A stretch of DNA of 6,732 nt from Acidimicrobiia bacterium (GTDB lineage: Bacteria; Actinomycetota; Acidimicrobiia; Spongiisociales; SHLN01): positions 1 through 6,732 of the forward strand of contig JABDOU010000179.1 of assembly GCA_013043085.1 (NCBI GenBank), given 5' to 3'. Position numbers and translations under genes: made by a program. Shown here piece after piece: positions 1 to 5,763 of the stretch. The stretch's first letter is position 1. Each line of letters starts with the position of its first letter. Under the pieces are notes generated by a model, which worked only from the letters and a program-made list of their open reading frames with translations, had not been told where the DNA came from and searched no databases.

Positions 1-157
1 CGGTGGTGTCGGGGACAGTGGTGTCGGGGACAGTGGTGTCTGGGATGGTGGGTTCAGGGGTGCCAGGAGTGGCAGGGACCGTGGTGTCTGGGATGGTGGT
101 GCCGGGAATGGTTGTGTTCGGGATGGTTGTGGTCGGCTCCGGCGTGTTTGTGGTCGT
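1..157 (-). repeat. Thr/Pro stalk-coding repeat (15-bp units, PDTTV)
   Basis: Within the exported-protein gene, 15-bp units at 6-20 and 21-35 are identical, and 36-50 is a diverged third unit; more diverged units continue to about 145. They encode PDTTV, PGTTI and PNTTI pentads on the minus strand. The array reaches the window edge, so the true copy number is unknown. Such low-complexity stalks usually span the cell wall. Confidence 0.8.
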
Positions 158-1123
158 CAGGGGTACGAACGACATGCAAATGGGAGCAACAGATTCGGGA
201 CGATTGATGCCGGCATGGGCATGCTGGGCAATGACCCCGGTCACGTCCGAGCCAAATACGACGGAACTCGCCACCAGCTGGGTCAGGTAGTTTTGGCCTT
301 CGGGCAAGTCGGCGATGGGAGGAGACTCCCACAGCACGCTGCCATTGGCTGTCGCAACGGCTCGCCATTGTTCCTGTTTTTGGGCTTGCTCTGGCTTGTT
401 GTTGTGGTCGTCGAAGCTGGCAAGCGTTACGTCGTAGGTTCCTGCTGGAATCGAGACGGCGATGGGGCCGAAGCTGTGTCGGTCCGAGGAGTCGGCAAGC
501 AGCTTCGCCGAGGTGAGTTCGACGACGATCCCGCTGGTCAATGGGCAAAACGCGTCTGTCGGAACCGGTGGCTGGGCAGTCTCAATCGGGTAAAACCCGA
601 CGCATAACGGAGCCACGGAATTTGGCTCATCAGTTCCGGTGTTTGCGTGAAAGGCCGTCAAAGCATCTGTCGCTGCCAACTCCATGCGGTCTGCGACTGT
701 GTATGTCGCGACATCCTGGCTCTCGGGTAGATCAGGCGTGACCGGCGTTCGGAAGGTCCTGGCGTGGTTCTTGTAGCCCTCGAAGTACCACTGTTCGCCT
801 GTCTGGACCTGATCTGGTTTGGCCGAATGGGGATCGTACGACGCCGCCATTACGCGGTACAGACCGGCATCGATGGTCACCGACACCGGACCAAACGAGT
901 TGGGGCCCTGGCTCCAACCCACCAACGACTGATCAGTGAGGAATACGATCTTGCCGCCGGCCGGTAGCGGACACGAAGAGGTCGCTTGTGACGAAGGCCC
1001 CCCGACCACGACCGACCCGATGAGCCCTGCGAGAAGCGCCATGATCAGATAGAAAGCCAGGCCTGTCGAGCTCGTCCGACGCCTCGCACGTTCCCCATTC
1101 CTACCGACCGATATGCGTCTCAT
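1..1123 (-). CDS. Exported two-domain repeat protein with Thr/Pro-rich tail (3' end outside window)
   Basis: An uninterrupted minus-strand frame of 374 codons runs from ATG at 1123 off the left edge, so the C-terminus is missing. A GTG lies directly upstream and would add one residue; the Shine-Dalgarno is weak. Residues 1-21 are Arg-rich and 22-42 hydrophobic, giving a Sec-type signal with possible cleavage after SQA (45-47). Two homologous domains follow: residues ~51-180 and ~193-322. Each is bracketed by cysteines exactly 123 residues apart (C51/C174 and C193/C316), suggesting one disulfide per domain. Both contain SFGP, AGxY, DxH, KPxQ, EQW and SVAPxC in the same order. From residue 323 the chain becomes a Thr/Pro stalk with PDTTV repeats, as in wall- or membrane-attached proteins. 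AGTYDV-like strands suggest a beta-sandwich (inference). I do not recognise the family; a surface or extracellular role is likely, the function unknown. Confidence 0.85.
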   Translation of the reverse strand, partial: MRRISVGRNGERARRRTSSTGLAFYLIMALLAGLIGSVVVGGPSSQATSSCPLPAGGKIVFLTDQSLVGWSQGPNSFGPVSVTIDAGLYRVMAASYDPHSAKPDQVQTGEQWYFEGYKNHARTFRTPVTPDLPESQDVATYTVADRMELAATDALTAFHANTGTDEPNSVAPLCVGFYPIETAQPPVPTDAFCPLTSGIVVELTSAKLLADSSDRHSFGPIAVSIPAGTYDVTLASFDDHNNKPEQAQKQEQWRAVATANGSVLWESPPIADLPEGQNYLTQLVASSVVFGSDVTGVIAQHAHAGINRPESVAPICMSFVPLTTTNTPEPTTTIPNTTIPGTTIPDTTVPATPGTPEPTIPDTTVPDTTVPDTT

Positions 1124-1176
1124 CACTGAGTCCGACCCGCTTTGCCCGTTGTGCTCATGCCTGCGTCAGCGCCTGT

Positions 1177-1225
1177 ACTTGTCAGACTTATACCTGTCTG
1201 ACTTACCTGTCCTCACTTGTCTGAG
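1177..1225. promoter_or_regulatory. Cluster of four ACYTGTC direct repeats with an inverted repeat (putative operator)
   Basis: The heptamer ACYTGTC occurs four times within 45 bp, at 1177-1183, 1192-1198, 1205-1211 and 1215-1221. Starts are 15, 13 and 10 bp apart. The first two are part of a perfect 7-bp inverted repeat, GTCAGAC (1181-1187) and GTCTGAC (1196-1202), with an 8-bp spacer. On the minus strand that spacer contains the TATAAG box. This resembles an operator for a dimeric regulator covering the promoter of the exported-protein gene. The regulator is unknown and binding is inferred. Confidence 0.5.
1187..1192 (-). promoter_or_regulatory. Possible -10 box (TATAAG) of the exported-protein gene
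   Basis: Read on the minus strand the hexamer is TATAAG. A start site a few bases downstream would give a leader of roughly 55-60 nt before the ATG at 1123. No good -35 lies at 16-18 bp spacing (the best candidate, TGAGGA, is poor), so it might need an activator or an alternative sigma factor. It sits inside the inverted repeat at 1181-1202. Confidence 0.35.
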
Positions 1226-1431
1226 CTCGCTCGTAGCGCTACCAAGCGGGCTCGGTGGGTCGACTGCCAGCACGGCGCCACCACACACCCGGGAGGGTAC
1301 CTGGTTTTCGGAGGCGCATCGGAATCTTTCGCTCTGCTTTCTTTCGCGACCCGCCCCGACCCCATCAGGTAGGCATCTGGTGAGCGCAACGCCGGGGCGA
1401 ACGGGTGCGGAATCTCAGGACCGGGCGGCGA

Positions 1432-1902
1432 TCAGGTCATGAGGAATTGGGCGACGGAGCCCGCTGCGAGTCCCCAGACACCGGCGACGAGGTCGTCGGC
1501 CATGATGCCAACCGGTCCGCCGAGGTTTTCTGCCTTCTTCACGAGTGGGAATCGTTTCGTGATATCCCCAACCCTGGCGACGATCCAACCGATGATGAAC
1601 GGCCATCCGGTCAGTGACAGGACACCGAGGAATGCCCCTGCGACCTCATCGATCACGATCCAGCCCGGATCTTCGCCATCGGCCGCAGCACCGGCTGCCC
1701 ACAGGCCGACGATCGAGACCCCTATGAGAACAGCCACCTGCACGGCCACGCCAAGAGGTTGGGTAGCCAAGGCCATCGGGATGGCGAGGGCCGCGCCGAA
1801 GGTCCCGGCGCCTTCGTCGGAGCCCCGGATCCTTCCTGGAATCCAGCCGACGCCCAGTCCCGCCGCAATGAATCTCCGGATCTTTCCACTCTTGCTCGTC
1901 AC
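1432..1902 (-). CDS. pgpA: Phosphatidylglycerophosphatase A
   Basis: This is an integral membrane enzyme that dephosphorylates phosphatidylglycerol phosphate to phosphatidylglycerol, the last step of PG synthesis. The 156-residue product is close to the usual family size (~150-170). Diagnostic motifs are DPGWIVIDEVAG at residues 78-89, holding the conserved acidic cluster D85/E86, and GGPVGIMADDLVAG at 128-141 with D136/D137. Between them R110, D113, K116 and P119 match the R..D..K..P segment of PgpA proteins. Hydrophobic stretches lie at ~34-72, ~90-110 and ~138-155. The N-terminus is basic, and its GLGVGWIPG (residues 15-23) resembles the family's early glycine-rich segment. Translation starts at GTG 1900-1902. 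A TAGCGT box six bases upstream suggests a leaderless transcript. It is divergent from ilvE, with no functional link apparent. Confidence 0.93.
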   Translation of the reverse strand: MTSKSGKIRRFIAAGLGVGWIPGRIRGSDEGAGTFGAALAIPMALATQPLGVAVQVAVLIGVSIVGLWAAGAAADGEDPGWIVIDEVAGAFLGVLSLTGWPFIIGWIVARVGDITKRFPLVKKAENLGGPVGIMADDLVAGVWGLAAGSVAQFLMT

Positions 1903-1908
1903 GTGAAG

Positions 1909-1914
1909 ACGCTA
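1909..1914 (-). promoter_or_regulatory. Likely -10 element of pgpA (leaderless)
   Basis: On the minus strand the hexamer is TAGCGT, fitting TANNNT. Exactly six bases separate it from the GTG start, so transcription would begin at or next to the start codon. No Shine-Dalgarno is seen. The -35 region is unconvincing, which is common in Actinomycetota. Confidence 0.5.
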
Positions 1915-1952
1915 GCCGGGCGATGAGCTACCACACGGTGATCGAAACGTGG

Positions 1953-1958
1953 CAACAT
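1953..1958 (+). promoter_or_regulatory. Possible -10 element of ilvE
   Basis: CAACAT is a one-off match to TANNNT and also ends six bases before the ATG at 1965. The intervening AGGGGA is purine-rich but abuts the start codon, too close for a normal Shine-Dalgarno, which favours leaderless initiation. No clear -35 is present. Confidence 0.3.
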
Positions 1959-1964
1959 AGGGGA

Positions 1965-2879
1965 ATGCAATCAGTGCCTTACATTTGGATGAACGGAGAA
2001 ATGGTCGGCTGGGAAGATGCCAACGTTCATGTTCTCACCCATGCGCTCCACTACGGAACCTCAGTTTTCGAGGGTGTTCGCGCCTATGCCACCGACAAGG
2101 GTCCCGCTGTGTTCCGACTCGAAGAGCACATGGAACGTCTTGTCAGTGGCTGCAAGGCGTATCAAATACCCATGGAGTACACCCCGGCAGAACTCTCGTC
2201 GGCGGTGACCGAGTTGATCCGTGTCAATGAGCTGCCATCGGCCTACATCCGGCCGATCGCATTCCGAGGTTTGGGGGCTATCGGCCTCAACCCGACGAAC
2301 GCAGCAGTGGTTGTCGCGATCGCGGCATGGGAATGGGGCGCCTACCTGGGGGAGGAGGCCCTGCGGGAGGGGATCAGCGTGGGCGTGTCATCGTGGAGGA
2401 GAATCGACCAGCAATCGCTCCTGCCGAACTCCAAAGGCGGAGGGGCCTATCTCAACTCCATCCTCGCCAGGTTGGAGGCGGAGGCGGGCGGCTTCGACGA
2501 GGCTCTGCTGCTGAACGACAGAGGCTTTCTGGCGGAAGGTAGCGGGGAAAACCTGTTTCTGATTCGCCGCGGCGTCGTCTATACGCCCCCGAGTTACTCC
2601 GGCGTTCTACCGGGGATCACAAGGCATTCCGTCGTGACGCTCCTGCGCGAAGCCGGCATCGAGGTTGTCGAGACCAGCCTCACGAGGTCTGACGCCTACG
2701 CCGCAGAAGAGGCGTTTTTCACGGGTACTGCCGCCGAGGTCACGCCGATCCGCATGATTGATAATCGACCCGTCGGAGATGGGAAGCCAGGCCCCATCAC
2801 CAAACAAGCACAGACAATGTACATGGAGGCGGTGACCGGTAAGAACGCCGATCATGCCGACTGGCTGACGATCGTCTAG
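1965..2879 (+). CDS. ilvE: Branched-chain amino acid aminotransferase (class IV, PLP-dependent)
   Basis: The enzyme transfers amino groups between glutamate and the 2-oxo acids of leucine, isoleucine and valine: the last step of their synthesis, and the first of breakdown. The 304-residue product aligns along its length with E. coli IlvE (309 aa). It begins YIWMNGEMVGWEDANVHV, then HALHYGTSVFEG (27-38). The PLP lysine is K157 in PNSKGGGAYLNS, followed by EGSGENLFLI (191-200), LPGITR (215-220) and FFTGTAAEVTPI (251-262). I chose ATG 1965 because homology starts there; the in-frame ATG at 1923 adds 14 residues without similarity and overlaps the region next to the pgpA promoter. A downstream gene follows after 2 bp. 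A D-amino-acid transaminase or aminodeoxychorismate lyase is less likely given the close IlvE match. Confidence 0.95.
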   Translation: MQSVPYIWMNGEMVGWEDANVHVLTHALHYGTSVFEGVRAYATDKGPAVFRLEEHMERLVSGCKAYQIPMEYTPAELSSAVTELIRVNELPSAYIRPIAFRGLGAIGLNPTNAAVVVAIAAWEWGAYLGEEALREGISVGVSSWRRIDQQSLLPNSKGGGAYLNSILARLEAEAGGFDEALLLNDRGFLAEGSGENLFLIRRGVVYTPPSYSGVLPGITRHSVVTLLREAGIEVVETSLTRSDAYAAEEAFFTGTAAEVTPIRMIDNRPVGDGKPGPITKQAQTMYMEAVTGKNADHADWLTIV

Positions 2880-2881
2880 CA

Positions 2882-3400
2882 ATGGCCCAGCAGCCGAAGA
2901 TCGAACTCGAGTTTGGGGATCTTCCTCGTGCACGCGCGGAACCGATGCCCGCCCGACCGTGGCGACCGAACCGGCCCGGGGATTTCTCCGGTCCCGCTGA
3001 TGTTCCGGAGGGTCCGGGCTTCGGCACGCCGGGCCCTGACACCGGTTACGCGCTCCGCCTCCTGGCAGAACGAGACCTTGATCTCGAACCGGACGAGGAT
3101 ATCGAACGGGTACGGGCCGCCGCCATCAACCTCGTGTCGGCGCGCGCCGCTCATTTTGGTCGGGCGCCAACCCGGAGCGATATCGATGTGGTTCTGGCAA
3201 TCATGGGCCTCAACGCCGACGTGACCGGCACTGTTCGCTCAGCGCTCGGCGCCGATCGGAGACGGTGGGTCAAGAAGGCTGCTCACGGAGCAATGTATGG
3301 CCGCGCCCTGGTGGCGGCGGTCGATAAGGATTTGTTGTACGCGTCGCTCGAGGAAATTGTCGATCGTCTCCGGTCCGGCGTACGACCGCTGCCCAACTGA
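2882..3400 (+). CDS. Uncharacterised 172-residue protein, coupled to ilvE
   Basis: I do not recognise this family. The ATG lies 2 bp after the ilvE stop with no Shine-Dalgarno, so translation is probably coupled to ilvE in one transcript. Residues 1-56 are rich in Pro, Gly and Arg and look disordered; a conserved-looking stretch, PGPDTGYALRLLAERDL, starts at 51. Residues ~68-170 are mainly alpha-helical by composition: an acidic segment (DLEPDEDIERV), an Ala-rich helix, then basic RRRWVKKAAHG (125-135). There is no signal peptide, membrane segment, metal-binding Cys/His cluster or known catalytic motif. It is likely a soluble cytoplasmic protein. Codon-position bias and its fit between ilvE and the following gap support a real gene. 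In-frame M22 (2945) is an alternative start. Confidence 0.8.
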   Translation: MAQQPKIELEFGDLPRARAEPMPARPWRPNRPGDFSGPADVPEGPGFGTPGPDTGYALRLLAERDLDLEPDEDIERVRAAAINLVSARAAHFGRAPTRSDIDVVLAIMGLNADVTGTVRSALGADRRRWVKKAAHGAMYGRALVAAVDKDLLYASLEEIVDRLRSGVRPLPN

Positions 3401-3417
3401 TTGACCGCCCTGGCAAG

Positions 3418-3440
3418 CCGGGCTGGCGCTTCGAGCCCGG
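3418..3440. terminator. Inverted repeat after the ilvE unit (possible weak terminator)
   Basis: CCGGGCT (3418-3424) and AGCCCGG (3434-3440) form a perfect 7-bp GC-rich stem with a 9-nt loop, 18 bp after the preceding stop. No T-tract follows, so intrinsic termination is doubtful. The TACGAT box starts 3 bp later, so it could alternatively be an operator. Confidence 0.3.
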
Positions 3441-3442
3441 GC

Positions 3443-3448
3443 TACGAT
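3443..3448 (+). promoter_or_regulatory. Possible -10 box (TACGAT) for the FAH-gltX operon
   Basis: TACGAT fits TANNNT and would give a ~55-nt leader to the TTG at 3509. The -35 position is GC-rich and does not resemble TTGACA. The call rests on the hexamer and its location in the only sizeable gap upstream of these genes. Confidence 0.35.
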
Positions 3449-3508
3449 CAGGTCCGTCCTGTAATGCTCAGTGCCATCCGCTGAGACGCATGTGAGAGAG
3501 GTGGCTCC

Positions 3509-4273
3509 TTGAAAATCGTTCGCCTTCGAAGCGGCCGCGACGACATCACGTACGGCGGGGTCGAGGAAGAGGGAATTCGGCTCTACCGGGGAACTCCGTT
3601 CGTCGCGTGGGAGCCCACCGAAAGTCTTGTCACGTTCGAGGAGGCTGAGCTGCTTGCTCCGGTGTTGCCAACCAAGATCGTTGCAATCGGCAAAAACTAT
3701 GCGGACCATGCTGCCGAGATGGACAGCGTGATGCCGGATGAGCCCCTGATGTTCTTAAAACCTGCCACTTCGGTGATTGGACCACATCAACCGATTGTGT
3801 TGCCAAGCCAAAGCACGAACGTGCACCATGAAGTCGAGCTGGCGGCGGTAGTCGGCAAAGTGGCGAAGAACGTCTCGGCGGAGAATGCGAGCGACTATTT
3901 GCTTGGGTACACAGTGGCAAACGACGTGACAGCACGCGATCTTCAGGCCGCCGATGGACAATGGACCAGGGCCAAGGGATTCGACACATTCTGTCCGCTT
4001 GGACCGGCAATTGAGACCGAATTCGATCCTGGACAGGGGTGGACCATCTCTTGCTCGGTCAATGACGGTCTGAGACAAGAAGGTGTGCTCACGGATCTCC
4101 ACTTTGGAGTGGGTGAGTTGTTGGAACATGTGACGGCTGTGATGACGTTGTTGCCCGGAGATGTCTTGTTGACTGGCACGCCTGCGGGTGTTGGGCCGAT
4201 CGAGGCAGGCGACGTCGTCGAATGTTCGATTGAGGGGATCGGGACGTTGCGCAATCCGGTGGGCAAGCGATGA
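3509..4273 (+). CDS. Fumarylacetoacetate hydrolase (FAH) family protein
   Basis: The 254-residue protein has the C-terminal FAH fold of hydrolases, decarboxylases and isomerases acting on 2-oxo or enol acids with Mg2+ or Mn2+. Landmarks are KIVAIGKNYADHAAEM (56-71), FLKPATSVIGP (82-92), and the metal ligands E108 and E110 in HHEVELAAVVGK with D139 in VANDVTARDLQ. The active-site lysine is K156 in RAKGFDTFCPLGP, and LLTGTPAGVGP (220-230) closes the core. Translation starts at TTG, supported by GAGAGAGG at 3494-3501, 7 nt upstream. The last codons overlap the gltX start as ATGA. Relatives beside gltX, such as mycobacterial Rv2993c, are annotated 2-hydroxyhepta-2,4-diene-1,7-dioate isomerase, but the substrate is unproven. 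Acylpyruvase or oxaloacetate decarboxylase activity is equally possible. Confidence 0.92.
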   Translation: MKIVRLRSGRDDITYGGVEEEGIRLYRGTPFVAWEPTESLVTFEEAELLAPVLPTKIVAIGKNYADHAAEMDSVMPDEPLMFLKPATSVIGPHQPIVLPSQSTNVHHEVELAAVVGKVAKNVSAENASDYLLGYTVANDVTARDLQAADGQWTRAKGFDTFCPLGPAIETEFDPGQGWTISCSVNDGLRQEGVLTDLHFGVGELLEHVTAVMTLLPGDVLLTGTPAGVGPIEAGDVVECSIEGIGTLRNPVGKR

Positions 4274-5739
4274 GAGCGCGTTTCGCACCATCGCCGACCG
4301 GCTACCTCCACGTTGGTGGGGCCCGGACCGCGCTCTACAACTATCTGGCGGTGCGAGCGACGGGCGGAGAGTTCATACTTCGCTCGGATGACACGGACAC
4401 GGAACGGTCTTCAGGTGAGTTCCAGAACGACATTCTGGACGGCATGAGATGGCTCGGGTTGGAATGGGATGAAGGCATCGAGAAGGGTGGCCCTCACAGC
4501 CCGTATCGCCAGTCGGAGCGCCTTGCTCGCTACCAGGAAGTCGCCCGATCTCTTCTCGATCTGGGAAAGGCCTATCTCTGTTTCGCCACCGCTGCGGAAC
4601 TCGACGAGATGAGAGACGTGGCCAAGGCCGAAGGCAGGCCGCCTGGCTACGACGGCCGATATCGAGATTACGACTCCGAACAAGCTCGCAAGCGGTTGGA
4701 CGGGGGAGAGGATGCGGTCATACGACTGAAGGTCCCGCGGCCGGGTGAGACCGTTTTCGAGGATCTCGTGCGGGGTGAGGTCCGGTTCAACCATGATCAC
4801 GTCGAAGATTTCATCATCCTTCGGTCGAACCAAACCCCCACATACCACCTTGCGTCGAGCGTCGATGACGTCGACTTCGGGATAACTCACGTGATTCGCG
4901 GAGAGGACCTGCTGTCGTCGACCCCCAAACACATCCTCATCGGCGAGGCGCTTGAAGCCGCACCCATTGCCTACGCCCACCTGTCGCTGCTCATGGGACC
5001 CGATGGTAAAAAGCTGTCAAAGCGCCACGGCGATACTTCGTTGCGGGCATATCGAGAGGCCGGGTACCTATCGGAGGCGATGACGAATTATCTGGCCCTG
5101 CTTGGTTGGTCCTTCGGCGAGGATTCTGACATATTCACACTCGAAGAAGCCGTAGCGCGTTTCAGCCTCGATGCTGTCCAGCCAAATGCCGCCATTTTCG
5201 ACAATGACAAGCTCGAATGGATGAACGGCGTGTATATCAGGGCAATGAGTGACGACGAATTCGCAGACCGCGTGGCCCCACTCATCACTGCCGAATATGG
5301 GGAGTTGAACGAACTCCAGCATGTCCGCCTGCGGATGATCCTTCCTCATGTAAAGGAGCGCGCAAAGCTGCTGAACGAGGTGCCGGGACAAGTCGGGTTT
5401 CTGATGACAGACGACATCGATTACGACCGTGGTTCGTGGGACAAGGTTATGACCGCTCCTGAGGCAAAGATGGCGGTGGAGGACGGTCTGGAGCGACTAT
5501 CAAATCTCGATCGTTGGGATGCAGAGTCAATCGAGGGCGAGCTACGTGCAATGCTCGAACACCTACAGCTCAATGGACGGAAGGGTCTCCAACCTATCCG
5601 CGTCGCTATCTCGGGATCGACGATAAGCCCGCCTCTCTTCGAGTCGATGGAGGCGCTCGGCCAGGCCGAAACGGTCGTGCGGACCAGTCGAGCACTCGAT
5701 CTATTGCTCGAGTCCGGAGCTAATCTGGGTGATAGCTGA
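4270..5739 (+). CDS. gltX: Glutamyl-tRNA synthetase
   Basis: A class I aminoacyl-tRNA synthetase that charges tRNA-Glu (and tRNA-Gln in bacteria using the amidotransferase route). The 489 residues match the bacterial family length. The HIGH-type signature is at 7-22 (PSPTGYLHVGGART), the KMSKS-type loop is KKLSKR at 247-252, and TPTYHLASSVDD (189-200) with HVIRGEDLLSSTPKH (207-221) are standard GluRS blocks. Only one cysteine (C104) remains in the AYLCFAT region, so the zinc-binding site is absent. The RIEDTD block reads RSDDTD at 38-43, putting Asp where many GluRS have Glu; Asp also occurs in other GluRS. The C-terminal part (~330-489), ending with SPPLFESMEALGQ, is the anticodon-binding domain. 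Its ATG overlaps the FAH stop by ATGA, indicating translational coupling. Discriminating and non-discriminating enzymes cannot be told apart here. Confidence 0.97.
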   Translation: MRARFAPSPTGYLHVGGARTALYNYLAVRATGGEFILRSDDTDTERSSGEFQNDILDGMRWLGLEWDEGIEKGGPHSPYRQSERLARYQEVARSLLDLGKAYLCFATAAELDEMRDVAKAEGRPPGYDGRYRDYDSEQARKRLDGGEDAVIRLKVPRPGETVFEDLVRGEVRFNHDHVEDFIILRSNQTPTYHLASSVDDVDFGITHVIRGEDLLSSTPKHILIGEALEAAPIAYAHLSLLMGPDGKKLSKRHGDTSLRAYREAGYLSEAMTNYLALLGWSFGEDSDIFTLEEAVARFSLDAVQPNAAIFDNDKLEWMNGVYIRAMSDDEFADRVAPLITAEYGELNELQHVRLRMILPHVKERAKLLNEVPGQVGFLMTDDIDYDRGSWDKVMTAPEAKMAVEDGLERLSNLDRWDAESIEGELRAMLEHLQLNGRKGLQPIRVAISGSTISPPLFESMEALGQAETVVRTSRALDLLLESGANLGDS

Positions 5740-5740
5740 T

Positions 5741-5763
5741 CACAGGAGCGACACAGGAGCGAC
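5741..5763 (+). promoter_or_regulatory. Tandemly duplicated ribosome-binding segment
   Basis: The 11-mer CACAGGAGCGA occurs twice in direct succession (5741-5751 and 5752-5762) between the gltX stop and the next ATG at 5764. Each copy carries AGGAG. The second is at normal spacing (7 nt) from the start; the first is 11 nt further away and lies right after the gltX stop. Confidence 0.65.

Larger units (their letters stand above)
1124..1431. other. Intergenic region between pgpA and the exported-protein gene
   Basis: These 308 bp separate two minus-strand genes. Apart from the ACYTGTC cluster at 1177-1225 I see no gene, tRNA or clear rho-independent terminator for pgpA. The plus-strand open frame from 1113 to 1442 has low-complexity translation, crosses into neighbouring genes on the other strand and shows no recognisable domain, so I do not call it. 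Confidence 0.6.

Noticed and set aside
54..607. Open frames on both strands (54-548 minus, 215-607 plus) over the exported-protein gene
   Set aside because: The duplicated, cysteine-bracketed protein in a different minus-strand frame explains this stretch; these frames are shadows of high-GC coding DNA.
1300..1431. Riboswitch-like GC-rich segment after pgpA
   Set aside because: It lies downstream of pgpA and far from the start of the next gene, and I could match no riboswitch core motif.
1113..1442. 109-codon plus-strand frame in the pgpA upstream gap
   Set aside because: It starts inside the exported-protein gene, ends inside pgpA, crosses the ACYTGTC cluster and has no recognisable motif or Shine-Dalgarno.
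1439..1906. 155-codon plus-strand open frame antisense to pgpA
   Set aside because: It mirrors the pgpA gene, whose translation has clear family motifs on the other strand; the antisense product is Ala/Pro/Thr-rich without any domain.
1903..1964. Leader-peptide attenuator or T-box upstream of ilvE
   Set aside because: The 62-bp gap is too short, has no run of Ile/Leu/Val codons and no terminator-antiterminator stems.
5740..5763. tRNA gene next to gltX
   Set aside because: Only 24 bp separate gltX from the next ORF, and no cloverleaf or TTCGA-type T-arm is seen there or in 6283-6732.
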